In this document: positions 26,118 through 35,605 of the stretch, one piece after another
How the letters are laid out: each line of letters opens with the position of its first letter
How positions within the stretch are numbered: the stretch's first letter is position 1
Assembly: GCF_009827545.1 (NCBI RefSeq)
Contig: NZ_WTYS01000001.1
Span: forward strand, 2,133,772 to 2,197,771
Source of the DNA: Pontixanthobacter gangjinensis
GTDB lineage: Bacteria; Pseudomonadota; Alphaproteobacteria; Sphingomonadales; Sphingomonadaceae
Direction: 5' to 3'
Length of the DNA stretch: 64,000 bases
The notes under the pieces: generated by a model
The model's database searches: none
What the model was told of the DNA's origin: nothing
The model's input: only the letters and a program-made list of their open reading frames with translations
Translations under genes and position numbers: made by a program

Positions 26118-29100
26118 TGTGTTTCTCCAACTGGCTCGCGCTGCGACGGCAGGCAGCAAACACTTACGTGTCGCGTCATGCCGTCCGCAGGGAAGGCGAT
26201 GGCACCCTTGCCGAAATCCTCGCCATCGACTGTAATGGTGAGATCACGTCCCTCGCTGGCCCGCAGAACCTCAACGGCAATCCTCGCATCACCCCGACGT
26301 ATAACTGCACGATATCCTGGCCAATCCTCGGGTATCGATGGCGCAATGCGCAACTTGCCATCCTCGAGAGTAAGGCCGAGCAACCCTTCGACGCCAAGTC
26401 GCCATGTCCACGCAGCCGCGCCTGTGTACCAACTCCATCCGCCTTTTCCGCGATGCGGTGGTGCCGAGGCGATATCGCCAGCGACCACATAGGGTTCGAT
26501 CCTGTAGTGCTCAGCACCTTCGCTGCTGGCAGTTCGCTTCCCCGGACAAATCATGTGAAATATATCGAGCGCTGCCTCGGGGTCACCGCTCTCCGCGAGC
26601 GCGAGGCCGAGCCAGGCGGCCGCATGGGAATACTGACCGCCATTCTCGCGCAGACCCGGCGGATAGGCGGCGATGTAACCGGGATCGATGGCGCTTCGCT
26701 GGAATGGAGGCCAAAGCAGGCGTGCGAGACCTGCCTCACGGTCGATCAGTTCGCTGCGCGCGGATTCGGTTGCCGTTGCGGAGCGCTTCCGATCTGCGCC
26801 GGCGAACACCGCCCAACTCTGCGTAATGGAATCGATCCGGCATTCTTCGTTGCGAGCAGAACCAAGGGGATGCCCCTCGTCATCATAGGCCCGCCGGTAC
26901 CAGCGACCGTCCCACCCCGCGTCCTCGCCGTTGCACCGCCATTCACCAGCCAATCCGGCCCAGTGTTCAGATTGATGCACGCGGCCCAATCGTGCTTCGA
27001 GATCGGACAGCATGCTCGCGGCCACAGAGGCGAACCAGGCCAGCCAGACGCTCTCGCCGCGACCACTATCTCCTACGCGGTCCATTCCGTCGTTCCAGTC
27101 GCCAGTACCCATCAAAGGAAGGCCATGGGCGCCAAGCGTCACTCGTTCGAGAGCACGCTCACAATGTTCGATCAAAGACGCACTCGTTTCGGAGACCGAA
27201 AATTGCGCGTAGCGGTCGTGCTCCTGCGGGCTGAGTGGCGGCGCGGTAAGGAACGGCACGCTCTCCTGCAAGATCGTCACGTCTCCGGTCGCGCGGACAT
27301 AGGTCCCTGTGGCATAGGGCAACCATAGCAAATCGTCGGAAAAGCGCGTACGAACGCCACGATCGGCAGGAGGGTGCCACCAGTGAAGCACGTCGCCCTC
27401 CTCAAACTGGTGAGCAGCACATGTCAGTATGTGGGCTCGGGTCCTTGCAGGATCGCTTGGCAACAGCGCGAGCACGTCCTGCAACTGGTCGCGGAAACCG
27501 ATCGCGCCGCTCGCCTGATAGAACCCCGCCCGAGCCATAATTCGGGAAGAAACCGACTGGTATATCAGCCAGTGATTGACCATCGTGTCGAAAACAGGGT
27601 CGGGAGTTTCGACGTGGACCGCGCCCAGTAGTTCATTCCATTTTCTGGCCTGGCCGATTTCCGCATTCGCTATGGCGGCAGGATCTCTCCACTTCTTGGC
27701 CAAAGCAACAGCCTCTGCTTCACTCTCACCCTGCCCGAGTAAAAAGGTCAATTCCTTGCTTTCACCCGGTGCCAAATCGATATGCACCTGATAGGCACCG
27801 CACGCATCCGGTCCGGCGACTTGCGTGTCGGAAAAGCCCCATCGTCGCAGGCCTTCCGGCTCGGCATAACGACCCTCGCGCCCAAGGAACTCTTCCCGAT
27901 CCGTTGTAAAGCCGTGTGCTCCAATGGTGGCAGACAGGAAAGCGCTGCGCTCAGCGAAATCGGCGTTCCACGGGTTCGACGCCAGTAGCACCTGAGCGCT
28001 CTCGTCGAAACGGCAACGTACATGTCGCCGGGACACCGATGGCAGAGAACCCAATAACCATTCGGCATAATAAGTTGCAGTCAGCCTGCGGTTGCGGTCG
28101 GTCGTGTTCTCTAGGCGCAGGCGAATCAGCTTAACCGGCGCGTCGGGCGCGACGAACACCCGTTGGGATTGCAGAAGGCCATGCGAGTTTTTGCGCCATT
28201 CGGAATATCCCAGGCCATGCGTGACATCGCAGGCGCTATTCTGTCCAGAAGGTCCCGGCGTAACCGTCCAGATCGCCACGGTTTCCTCATCGCGCAAATA
28301 AAGCGCTTCTGAGGGAGGATCGCAGACCGGATCATTGGTCCAAGGTGTAAGACGGTTCTCGCCGCTGTTTACTGACCAGGTGAAGCCGCCCCCGGCTTCG
28401 GTTACAAGCGTACCAAAATCATCGTTGGCCAGCACATTCGACCATGGCGCAGGTGTGCTTTGGCCCGGTCCGAGCCGAATGACATATTCTCGGCCGTCTC
28501 CTGAAAAATCGCCGAATTCATTGGGCCCCGCGGGTTCAGCGCCCCCTGATGGCTCGGGGCTCGCAGCGCCGTTTTGTGGCAGGGTAGGCAGAATCGGTGG
28601 CGGCATGAGCTTAGCGCGCCGAGTGAGGGCGAGCTGTTGCTCGAGCGATCCGCCGTTATCATCCAGTATTGCCCAAGCGATCGCCTCCAGCATGCGCACT
28701 TGGTCGGCACCGCTTTGATCCGCGAATAGCAAGTGGATGCCCCCGTTGCGACCCATCATCTCGGTCGCTCCGATGTCCCTCAGGAGGTCAATCAGTTCGC
28801 TACGAAGGGGTTCCACATAGGCAGAACCGGTATTTTGCAGGATTACGAGGTCCACCGCCAGACCCGTTCGCCGCCAGAGTTCGTGCGCGCTTGCAAGAAG
28901 CGGAAGCAATGCTTCATCGCCGTGGTTAACGCGCAAGAGGAGGATCGGAAGGTCGCCAGACAAGGCAAGACCCCAAAGGCTGGGCTGTCCGAGTCGATTT
29001 TCCCTTATCCGACCAGGTTCGGCCCGTAGAATGCCATGTGGCTGGATCATGAGGGACCCGAGAATTTGCACCAGCGGAAGATCGGGCCCTTTAAGCCTGC

Positions 29101-32100
29101 AGCGGGCGATGGTGCGACTTGCCTCCACTGCAGCGTCCCCGAATATCCACTCCATGGCCGACAAGGTTGCGTGGCGCTCTGCCACTTCCAGCGCCTTGGA
29201 GGTACTGGCGGCTGCAGCGGTGACAAAGCACATGACCTTCATCTCGCCGGGTTTCAATACGATATCCCTCTGAAGCGCCGAGACCGGATCAAGCGTGAAC
29301 CCACTTGCACCTGACAAACTTCGCGATGCGCCAAGCGGAGCTTCCTGCGTGTGGCCGCGCCCGATGAAGGCACGACGGTCCGTCTCGTAACGCACGCTCT
29401 CGATCGGGCCGTTTTCGTCGATCATGAACTGAGCCATTGCGGCAGGAGTTTCGCTTGAGCTTCTCGGTTTTCGGTTAAACAGAAGCGCGCCCATCTGCGG
29501 CACGAACTGTCCTGTGACGAAAAGCTTGCTGAAGGCCGGGTGCCGCTCATCCTCCAGCGGCCTTGCGAGAACCACTTCGGCATAGCTCGTGAGGCGCAAC
29601 CGGCGCACACGTCCGGTTTCATTGACCAGACTTAGCCGGCGGATCTCGATATCCTCACCACTCCCGACGCAGACCTCTAGCCGCAGATCGATGCCATGAT
29701 CACGGCGGTGGAACTCGGCGCAATGAGGCTGGAACTGGACCTGATATTCGTCGGGAATGGCACCGGTTGGCTGGCGCGTCGCAGACCACAAGGTCTCGCT
29801 GTCGAGATCGGCGAGGTAGAGCCACATACCGTCCGCCTCGCGCGTTGCATCGGGGACGAATCGCGTTAGGCCTTGGCCCTGCCAGCGAAGAGCGCCCGCG
29901 CCGCTTTCGCCAATCCAGCTTGACATTCGACCGTTGCCGAGGACCTGCGTCTGCGGAAACGGCATCGTCGCCGGCGTCCACGGTTCTATCGTAGAGACAT
30001 CAACCGCGGCTGCACCTTCGGCAATCGTCTCGAGGCGTTCGATCTCGGACGAAATCTCGGTAGGAATACGCTCGCTGAGCAGCAATGACACGAGCTTCAT
30101 CTGCGGATTGCGCAGAAACCGGTTGACCATGCGGTCGTCCATAAGCGCATTGGTTATCGCGCACAGGATCATACCCTGGTGATGCGCCATATAGGCTATC
30201 ACCGGCATGAAGCGCTGGGAAGCGGGCGCGCGTTCGGGCGTGAAGTCCAGCGCCTCCCACATTCCGTAGCGGCCTTGTGCTCCCAGATCTGAGAGTCTCC
30301 TCAGGTTCGCAGTGGCCTCTGCCGGAGCGACAGCCAGTGCCAGAGCCGAGGCATAGGGCGATACAACATGATCGCGCGCGAGCCCGCGCCTGAGCCCGAG
30401 CCCCGGAGTTCCGAATGCCTGATAACGATAACGGTGCTCCGGATCGCGTTCGGCATAGGCAGATTCTGATACGCCCCAGGGAAGATCCTGCGATTGGGCA
30501 TGTCGCTGCTGGATAGCCACCGAAACGCGCTCACTCTCTCCGAGCAGAGTTTCCGGTTCGCCACGCAAGAGGAGGCGGGGCATAAGATATTCGAACATCG
30601 ACCCATTCCATGAGACCAGCGAGAGACCGCCGTGAGCGCGCGTCACGGGGCGCTGGAGGTGGAACCAGTGCTCGACTGGGACGTCGCGCTTTGCGATGGC
30701 GAAGTAGCTCGCCAGACGCGCCTCCGAGGCGAGCAAGTCGTAGTGGTGCGTGTCAACGCGGCTAGCGGTGACATTGTGGCCGATGTAGAATAGCCGCTGG
30801 TCGAGATCGTAAAGCCAGGTGAAGTCCATCGACCATGCCAGTGCACCCACTTCCTCGGCCAATCTGCTAATTTCGTCGGCTTGAGCAGCTTGCAGATCGA
30901 GATCCCGATGCATCTCATCGACATGGTGACGCAGCCTATCCAGCCAAACGAGCATATCACGCATCCGCTCGGTCGCTTCCTCGCCGACTGCATCGACAAT
31001 TGCATCGGCACATTCAGCGAGTTCCAAGATTTCGCGGTCTCGCATGCGATGAATGCAGGTCGTACGCTCGACCTCTCCACCTGTCGCGGCCACGAGTTTC
31101 GCGCGCGTGCGGATCGCAGCAACCAAAGTGCGTAGATCGGCCGTATCTGAGATGTCTGCGGCGGCCTGGTCAAGCAGCGCAAGGACATCATCCAGACCCT
31201 GCCAGCGCTGCGCTTCCACCCCCGCACCCGAGGCAGCCTCGCGCAAAGTCTCGGCATAAGCGATCAGGCTGACCGCCAAATTGCCGCTATCAACGGTCGA
31301 GACATAGCGGGGCTCGAGCGGACGCAGGTGGCGCGTCTCGTACCAGTTGTAGAAATGCCCACGATAACGCTCCAACTGTTCCAAGGCGTCAAGGACGTTG
31401 CGTCCCCGCGCGAGCAGCTCGGCCCGCCCCAAGAAACCAAGATCCCATGCCGCAGCGGTCGAGACCAGAAGCATACCGATGTTGGTAGGGGACGTTCGAT
31501 GCCCGATCTCTTCATGGGGGGGGCCTTGATAATTGTCCGGCGGCAGCCAGTTGTCTTCGGGCCCGGCAAACCGTTCGAAGAAATACCAGGTGCGACGAGC
31601 GAGCAGCCGGAGGAATTCAGTGTCGGTTTCATCCAGCGGTCTTGCCTGCGTCTGGCGCGGCCTACCGCTGATCAGCGCGATTTCAGGCGCCGCTAGCCAG
31701 ACTGCCAGCAACGGAAGTGCAACTGGCAAGGCTGTGGGTCGCAGGACGCTTAACGTCAAACCGATGGCAATCGCCAGTATCGATCCGATCCACATTTCGC
31801 GCCATACGAGCCTGCGTGCACTTTGTTGCGCCATGCGCGAGGCGACATGCGCGGCTGCAGTCCATTCTAGCATATTGCGGCCACTGACAAACGTGCGCCA
31901 CAAGGTGATCATGATCGCGTGCAGAGAAAGCACCGCCTCGTTCATGAGATAGACAATCAGTTGCAGCCAGCGCCCTGCCTGGTCCGCCAGTCGCGCACGC
32001 AAGCCGAAGGTGGCACCTAGCCGCCGTCCGCGCGCCATTCCGCTCACAATATCGGTCACAAGCTGCCAACCGGGGGCCAAGATGACCAGAGCGGTCCAGA

Positions 32101-34336
32101 ATAAAGGATTCCCAGGGAGCACAAACCATCCGGCAATCGCCATCAACACGAGCCCTGGGGCGACGAGACTGCGGCGAAGGTTGTCGAGCATTTTCCACCG
32201 GTCGATCCCGCTGATCCGGCTGGCTAGCCGTACTCTACCCGGGCCAGGGACACGCGGCCAAAGCCAGGCGAGAAGTTGCCAGTCGCCGCGAATCCATCGG
32301 TGCAGGCGGCGGGCGTATTCGGGGTAGCTGGTCGGGAAGCCTTCGTAGAGCACGATGTCTGTCGCCAGAGCAGCGCGGCCATGCGCACCCTCAAACAGGT
32401 CATGACTCAGGATGCGGTTTTCCGGCACGCGACCGTCTACGGCGGCATGAAAGGCCCGCACATCGTAGATCCCCTTGCCCACGAAGATGCCTTCGCCGAA
32501 CAGGTCTTGATAGACGTCAGAAACGGCGCGGCTGTATATGTCAATGGCCGTGTCGCCGGTGAACAATCGTGTAAAAAGGCTGCGGTTGCCCGCCTGCGGT
32601 GAAATCTCCACTCGCGGCTGGATCAGGGCATATCCGCGCTCGACCTTTCCATTTTTGGGATCAAAACGCGCACGATTGAGCGGGTGACTGATTGTCCCGA
32701 CAAGCCGTGCGACAGCGCCCGGTGGCAGCATAGTATCTGCATCCACAGTGACAACATAGCGGATATCGCCAAGCGCCTCACGATTTCCGATGTGCCGCGA
32801 AAAACCGCTCCAGTCTCCTTCGACGAGAAGCTGGTTAAATTGCTCGAGCTTTCCGCGCTTGCGTTCCCAGGCCATCCAGCAGCCTTGCGAGGGATTGAAC
32901 CGGCGCTGGCGCAGAAACAGGTGGAATGGGCCCTTCGACAATCGATCGCCGTGCAGTCGGTTAAGGTCCCCAATAGCCTTGGCGAGCTCTTCCTCGATCG
33001 CATCATCCAGCGGTATGGACTCGCTTGGCGCGTCCGCCGGATCGGCCAGCAGGGCCACTTGCAAACCCGGGTCGGCATTGGCTAGCCAGTGTGTTTCGAG
33101 CTGTCGCGCGAGGTCGGTGATTTCCGCGACTGCTCCGACTAGGACCGGAACCACGACGATACATGCTGCGTCTCGCGGCAATCCCTCCCGGCAATCGATC
33201 TTAGGCAGTACAGCCGGGGGGACGACGCGCGTGACTGTCCAGTGAACAGCAGTCATCGCTAGCACGGAAGCCGGTACCGTGCTCACCATCATGGCGCCGA
33301 TCCAACCACCCAGGGACGCGCCGACCCACGCGAGGTACAGCGCGGGCAAAACCAAAGTCGCAAGACCGCTCGCGAGAATGGCTGCCGTGTATAATTTTCC
33401 GGGATGCCTTCTCACCAGACGGCGCATGCGCAGCTTCATGTGAAGCGCAGCTCCGAGATCGCGCTCCAGAGCGGCGCGCCCCTGATCAATTAGCCAATAC
33501 CCGACATGGTTTTCCGCACTCTTGTCATGGCTGAGCCGCGCATGTTGAATGGCTGCTTCGGCAATTTCGATCTCGTCACAGTCGCTGGTTCGCGCCAATT
33601 TCTCCACAGCGTCGCGGTAACGATCGCGCGTTTCGAAATCCATTTGGGTGTAGTGGTGCGTCGGATCGCGGCCCAAAATTGCTTCAACGAGGCTGACCCG
33701 ATCGAAGAAATCCTCCCACGGGATGGCAGCGATGCCGGCGAGGTTCGAGATAGACCGTGCAGTCCTCTCGGTCGCGTCAAGGGAAAGCGTGTCTTGACAC
33801 GCGTCCTCCGGTTGAAAAGGTAGGTCGGATACGCCAGGCAAAAGCGAAATAAGGGAGGTCATGAGCTGCTCAATGCAGGCCACGCGCAGCATGGTGGGTA
33901 GCGCCCAAATCTCCGCAATCTTCAGCGGCAAGTGGTCCTGATAGGCCTCGACAAATATCGCCAGACTAGCGGATGAGACCTGCATGTGACTGGCACGCAG
34001 GTACTGGATCGCCAAGGCATAGATGCGTGGAACCCTGCGCTGGTCCGAGCTTAGCGCCGGAAGTTGCCGATAGAAATTCCGGGGCATATCCTCCTCGACG
34101 CGCTGCAGAGCGCGAAAGACCTGGTAGTCGTTGTCGAGCAGCCACTCGGCAGCCTTCCCGGCACTCGGCGGGGGATCGACCGAAGCCTGCCGCACTTCCT
34201 TAAGCCAAAGCTTTGACCGGGAAACTTCCTGCAGCAGCGAGATAGGATCCGGCGCGGAGCCATCAAGCCTGTGTTGAATTGCCAGATCGTGCGCCGCTTG
34301 CTTTAGCGGCGTCTCAAGATCGAACGAGGCCGTCAC
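26114..34336 (-). CDS. ndvB: cyclic beta-1,2-glucan synthase-like protein (NdvB family, GT84-GH94)
   Basis: A 2740-residue inner-membrane enzyme that would build beta-glucan on itself from UDP-glucose, extend and cyclise it, and release it to the periplasm. Order: N-terminal soluble region; two helices near residues 310-370; a family-2 glycosyltransferase part with VDADTML (about 530) and the RWIRGDWQ motif (about 680); more helices (720-900); a glycoamylase-like domain; and two glucan-binding modules ending in a GH94 phosphorylase-like part with GDWNDGMD (about 2410). The GTG 34336 start overlaps the UspA stop. It is the centrepiece of a five-gene overlapping operon. Confidence 0.9.
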   Translation of the reverse strand: MTASFDLETPLKQAAHDLAIQHRLDGSAPDPISLLQEVSRSKLWLKEVRQASVDPPPSAGKAAEWLLDNDYQVFRALQRVEEDMPRNFYRQLPALSSDQRRVPRIYALAIQYLRASHMQVSSASLAIFVEAYQDHLPLKIAEIWALPTMLRVACIEQLMTSLISLLPGVSDLPFQPEDACQDTLSLDATERTARSISNLAGIAAIPWEDFFDRVSLVEAILGRDPTHHYTQMDFETRDRYRDAVEKLARTSDCDEIEIAEAAIQHARLSHDKSAENHVGYWLIDQGRAALERDLGAALHMKLRMRRLVRRHPGKLYTAAILASGLATLVLPALYLAWVGASLGGWIGAMMVSTVPASVLAMTAVHWTVTRVVPPAVLPKIDCREGLPRDAACIVVVPVLVGAVAEITDLARQLETHWLANADPGLQVALLADPADAPSESIPLDDAIEEELAKAIGDLNRLHGDRLSKGPFHLFLRQRRFNPSQGCWMAWERKRGKLEQFNQLLVEGDWSGFSRHIGNREALGDIRYVVTVDADTMLPPGAVARLVGTISHPLNRARFDPKNGKVERGYALIQPRVEISPQAGNRSLFTRLFTGDTAIDIYSRAVSDVYQDLFGEGIFVGKGIYDVRAFHAAVDGRVPENRILSHDLFEGAHGRAALATDIVLYEGFPTSYPEYARRLHRWIRGDWQLLAWLWPRVPGPGRVRLASRISGIDRWKMLDNLRRSLVAPGLVLMAIAGWFVLPGNPLFWTALVILAPGWQLVTDIVSGMARGRRLGATFGLRARLADQAGRWLQLIVYLMNEAVLSLHAIMITLWRTFVSGRNMLEWTAAAHVASRMAQQSARRLVWREMWIGSILAIAIGLTLSVLRPTALPVALPLLAVWLAAPEIALISGRPRQTQARPLDETDTEFLRLLARRTWYFFERFAGPEDNWLPPDNYQGPPHEEIGHRTSPTNIGMLLVSTAAAWDLGFLGRAELLARGRNVLDALEQLERYRGHFYNWYETRHLRPLEPRYVSTVDSGNLAVSLIAYAETLREAASGAGVEAQRWQGLDDVLALLDQAAADISDTADLRTLVAAIRTRAKLVAATGGEVERTTCIHRMRDREILELAECADAIVDAVGEEATERMRDMLVWLDRLRHHVDEMHRDLDLQAAQADEISRLAEEVGALAWSMDFTWLYDLDQRLFYIGHNVTASRVDTHHYDLLASEARLASYFAIAKRDVPVEHWFHLQRPVTRAHGGLSLVSWNGSMFEYLMPRLLLRGEPETLLGESERVSVAIQQRHAQSQDLPWGVSESAYAERDPEHRYRYQAFGTPGLGLRRGLARDHVVSPYASALALAVAPAEATANLRRLSDLGAQGRYGMWEALDFTPERAPASQRFMPVIAYMAHHQGMILCAITNALMDDRMVNRFLRNPQMKLVSLLLSERIPTEISSEIERLETIAEGAAAVDVSTIEPWTPATMPFPQTQVLGNGRMSSWIGESGAGALRWQGQGLTRFVPDATREADGMWLYLADLDSETLWSATRQPTGAIPDEYQVQFQPHCAEFHRRDHGIDLRLEVCVGSGEDIEIRRLSLVNETGRVRRLRLTSYAEVVLARPLEDERHPAFSKLFVTGQFVPQMGALLFNRKPRSSSETPAAMAQFMIDENGPIESVRYETDRRAFIGRGHTQEAPLGASRSLSGASGFTLDPVSALQRDIVLKPGEMKVMCFVTAAAASTSKALEVAERHATLSAMEWIFGDAAVEASRTIARCRLKGPDLPLVQILGSLMIQPHGILRAEPGRIRENRLGQPSLWGLALSGDLPILLLRVNHGDEALLPLLASAHELWRRTGLAVDLVILQNTGSAYVEPLRSELIDLLRDIGATEMMGRNGGIHLLFADQSGADQVRMLEAIAWAILDDNGGSLEQQLALTRRAKLMPPPILPTLPQNGAASPEPSGGAEPAGPNEFGDFSGDGREYVIRLGPGQSTPAPWSNVLANDDFGTLVTEAGGGFTWSVNSGENRLTPWTNDPVCDPPSEALYLRDEETVAIWTVTPGPSGQNSACDVTHGLGYSEWRKNSHGLLQSQRVFVAPDAPVKLIRLRLENTTDRNRRLTATYYAEWLLGSLPSVSRRHVRCRFDESAQVLLASNPWNADFAERSAFLSATIGAHGFTTDREEFLGREGRYAEPEGLRRWGFSDTQVAGPDACGAYQVHIDLAPGESKELTFLLGQGESEAEAVALAKKWRDPAAIANAEIGQARKWNELLGAVHVETPDPVFDTMVNHWLIYQSVSSRIMARAGFYQASGAIGFRDQLQDVLALLPSDPARTRAHILTCAAHQFEEGDVLHWWHPPADRGVRTRFSDDLLWLPYATGTYVRATGDVTILQESVPFLTAPPLSPQEHDRYAQFSVSETSASLIEHCERALERVTLGAHGLPLMGTGDWNDGMDRVGDSGRGESVWLAWFASVAASMLSDLEARLGRVHQSEHWAGLAGEWRCNGEDAGWDGRWYRRAYDDEGHPLGSARNEECRIDSITQSWAVFAGADRKRSATATESARSELIDREAGLARLLWPPFQRSAIDPGYIAAYPPGLRENGGQYSHAAAWLGLALAESGDPEAALDIFHMICPGKRTASSEGAEHYRIEPYVVAGDIASAPPHRGKGGWSWYTGAAAWTWRLGVEGLLGLTLEDGKLRIAPSIPEDWPGYRAVIRRGDARIAVEVLRASEGRDLTITVDGEDFGKGAIAFPADGMTRHVSVCCLPSQREPVGETQ

Positions 34337-35388
34337 CCCTCGAAGCGGAATACAGACTGATTACGGCAATCGGCTGCTTCTGGACCAAAGCTGCAGCGCA
34401 GATTTGGTCTGACGATCATTAGCGGAACCGGGGAATGGCCTGCGAGGTACTCGGCGACGCTGCCGCAGGCGACATCGCTCAATCCCGTGACGCCATGCGA
34501 AGCCATCACCACCAAATCGATCTGCTCGGTGGCCAACACCTCGCGCAGGATCGAGCGCGCATCACCGGGGCCGCGAATTATTGTACGAACGTCTACCCCG
34601 TCCTCTTGGCTACGGCGGCGCAGCGTTTCCAAGTGCTTGATGCCGCACCGCTCCCTGTGCTTATCGAGTTCGCTGCTCAGGTGTCGGAGCTGCGCCCCCT
34701 GCCCCTTTTCGCTAAGTTCCACTTGCGGCACGACATGAACAAGGACCAGTTCAGCCCCGTGAGTCCGCGCGATCCGGCGGGCGACCGGCAGGACAGAATC
34801 GCCGCGATCCGATCCGTCAACCGGGACCATGATCCTGCGGTAACCAGCCTCCCGCTCAAAACCAGGTGGAATTACCAGCAGCGAGTGTTCCCCGCGTTCG
34901 AGAAGCGACAGAGTGGTGGACCCGAGCCCCTTCTTGCCTTCACTTCGGCGTCGACCTGTCGCAAGCATGGTCCCGCCGTGCTCCAGCGCCCAATCGGAAA
35001 GTTCCTGCGCGGGCGCGCCCGCCAACAGAACGCTGTTGGCAACGACTTGCGCCTCCTTGCAACCCGCAAAGCGACGCAGGTTGTCTTGTTGCACCCGTCG
35101 GCGCAGCTGCCATTCGATCGGGTCGGCCGGAGATGCGAACTGACCAGGTGCATCAATCACCCGCGCAAAGGTCACCTCAAGGCCGAGACTGCAGGCAATC
35201 GCCAAGGCTTGCGACGATATCGAGCGCGCCATATCGCCGTCATCGATGCAGGCGATAAGACGGGGCGCATTGATTTCCGCTCGGAGGCTCTCTTGCGGCG
35301 ATGCGTGCGAGTGGAATGTAATCGGGGCAGTGCGTGGCCCAGTCTCTACAAAATTTCTAAACTGACTACCGATCACAACGACCTCCAT
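34333..35388 (-). CDS. tandem universal stress protein (two UspA domains), operon leader
   Basis: A 351-residue protein. An N-terminal extension of about 40 residues precedes the first Usp fold (PRLIACIDDGD). The second, canonical one (RRIMVPVDGSDRGDSVLPVARRIA...) ends with MASHGVTGLSDVACGSVAEYLAGH, the G-2x-G-9x-G(S/T) ATP-binding type. It is the first gene of the UspA-ndvB-ppsA-pfkB operon, with its stop overlapping the GTG of ndvB. Upstream on this strand lies a one-mismatch FixJ-like box (35458-35474). It differs from the other two Usp genes, which form a pair. Confidence 0.88.
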   Translation of the reverse strand: MEVVVIGSQFRNFVETGPRTAPITFHSHASPQESLRAEINAPRLIACIDDGDMARSISSQALAIACSLGLEVTFARVIDAPGQFASPADPIEWQLRRRVQQDNLRRFAGCKEAQVVANSVLLAGAPAQELSDWALEHGGTMLATGRRRSEGKKGLGSTTLSLLERGEHSLLVIPPGFEREAGYRRIMVPVDGSDRGDSVLPVARRIARTHGAELVLVHVVPQVELSEKGQGAQLRHLSSELDKHRERCGIKHLETLRRRSQEDGVDVRTIIRGPGDARSILREVLATEQIDLVVMASHGVTGLSDVACGSVAEYLAGHSPVPLMIVRPNLRCSFGPEAADCRNQSVFRFEG

Positions 35389-35457
35389 GCAAAATTGAAG
35401 GCGGGAGCGATTCTCCCGCCGTTAGGTCGAAGATGAGATCAGGCTGGCAGACAGCCT

Positions 35458-35474
35458 ATACGGAACCCTCCGTA
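35458..35474 (-). promoter_or_regulatory. FixJ-like box/dyad serving the UspA-ndvB operon
   Basis: On the minus strand TACGGAGGGTTCCGTAT matches the island motif with one mismatch. The same bases form a perfect dyad TACGGA-N4-TCCGTA (35459-35474), the symmetry expected for a LuxR/NarL-family dimer. It lies 70 bases before ATG 35388. Confidence 0.55.
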
Positions 35475-35484
35475 AACGCGTCAC

Positions 35485-35501
35485 TTAGGACACTTACGGA
35501 T
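35485..35501 (+). promoter_or_regulatory. candidate FixJ box (exact) upstream of cation exchanger
   Basis: TTAGGACACTTACGGAT is an exact match to the island motif, ten bases from the divergent dyad. It is followed by a small hairpin AGGCTC-CGC-GAGCCT (35515-35529) in the presumed leader. Confidence 0.6.
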
Positions 35502-35605
35502 GGATAACAGCGACAGGCTCCGCGAGCCTGAATTATCATGCACTCGACTGGATCTCCGGGCCGCGCGCCGCCCCTGCTCCGCGCTGGTCGGACGGATAGC
35601 CGGCG

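Noticed and set aside
26111-27328. Long plus-strand frame of 405 codons opposite ndvB
   Set aside because: It is antisense to a fully conserved glucan synthase, has no family resemblance and arises from high GC codon bias.
34435-35436. Plus-strand frame of 333 codons opposite the UspA operon leader
   Set aside because: Shadow of the two-domain Usp gene, whose motifs are intact.
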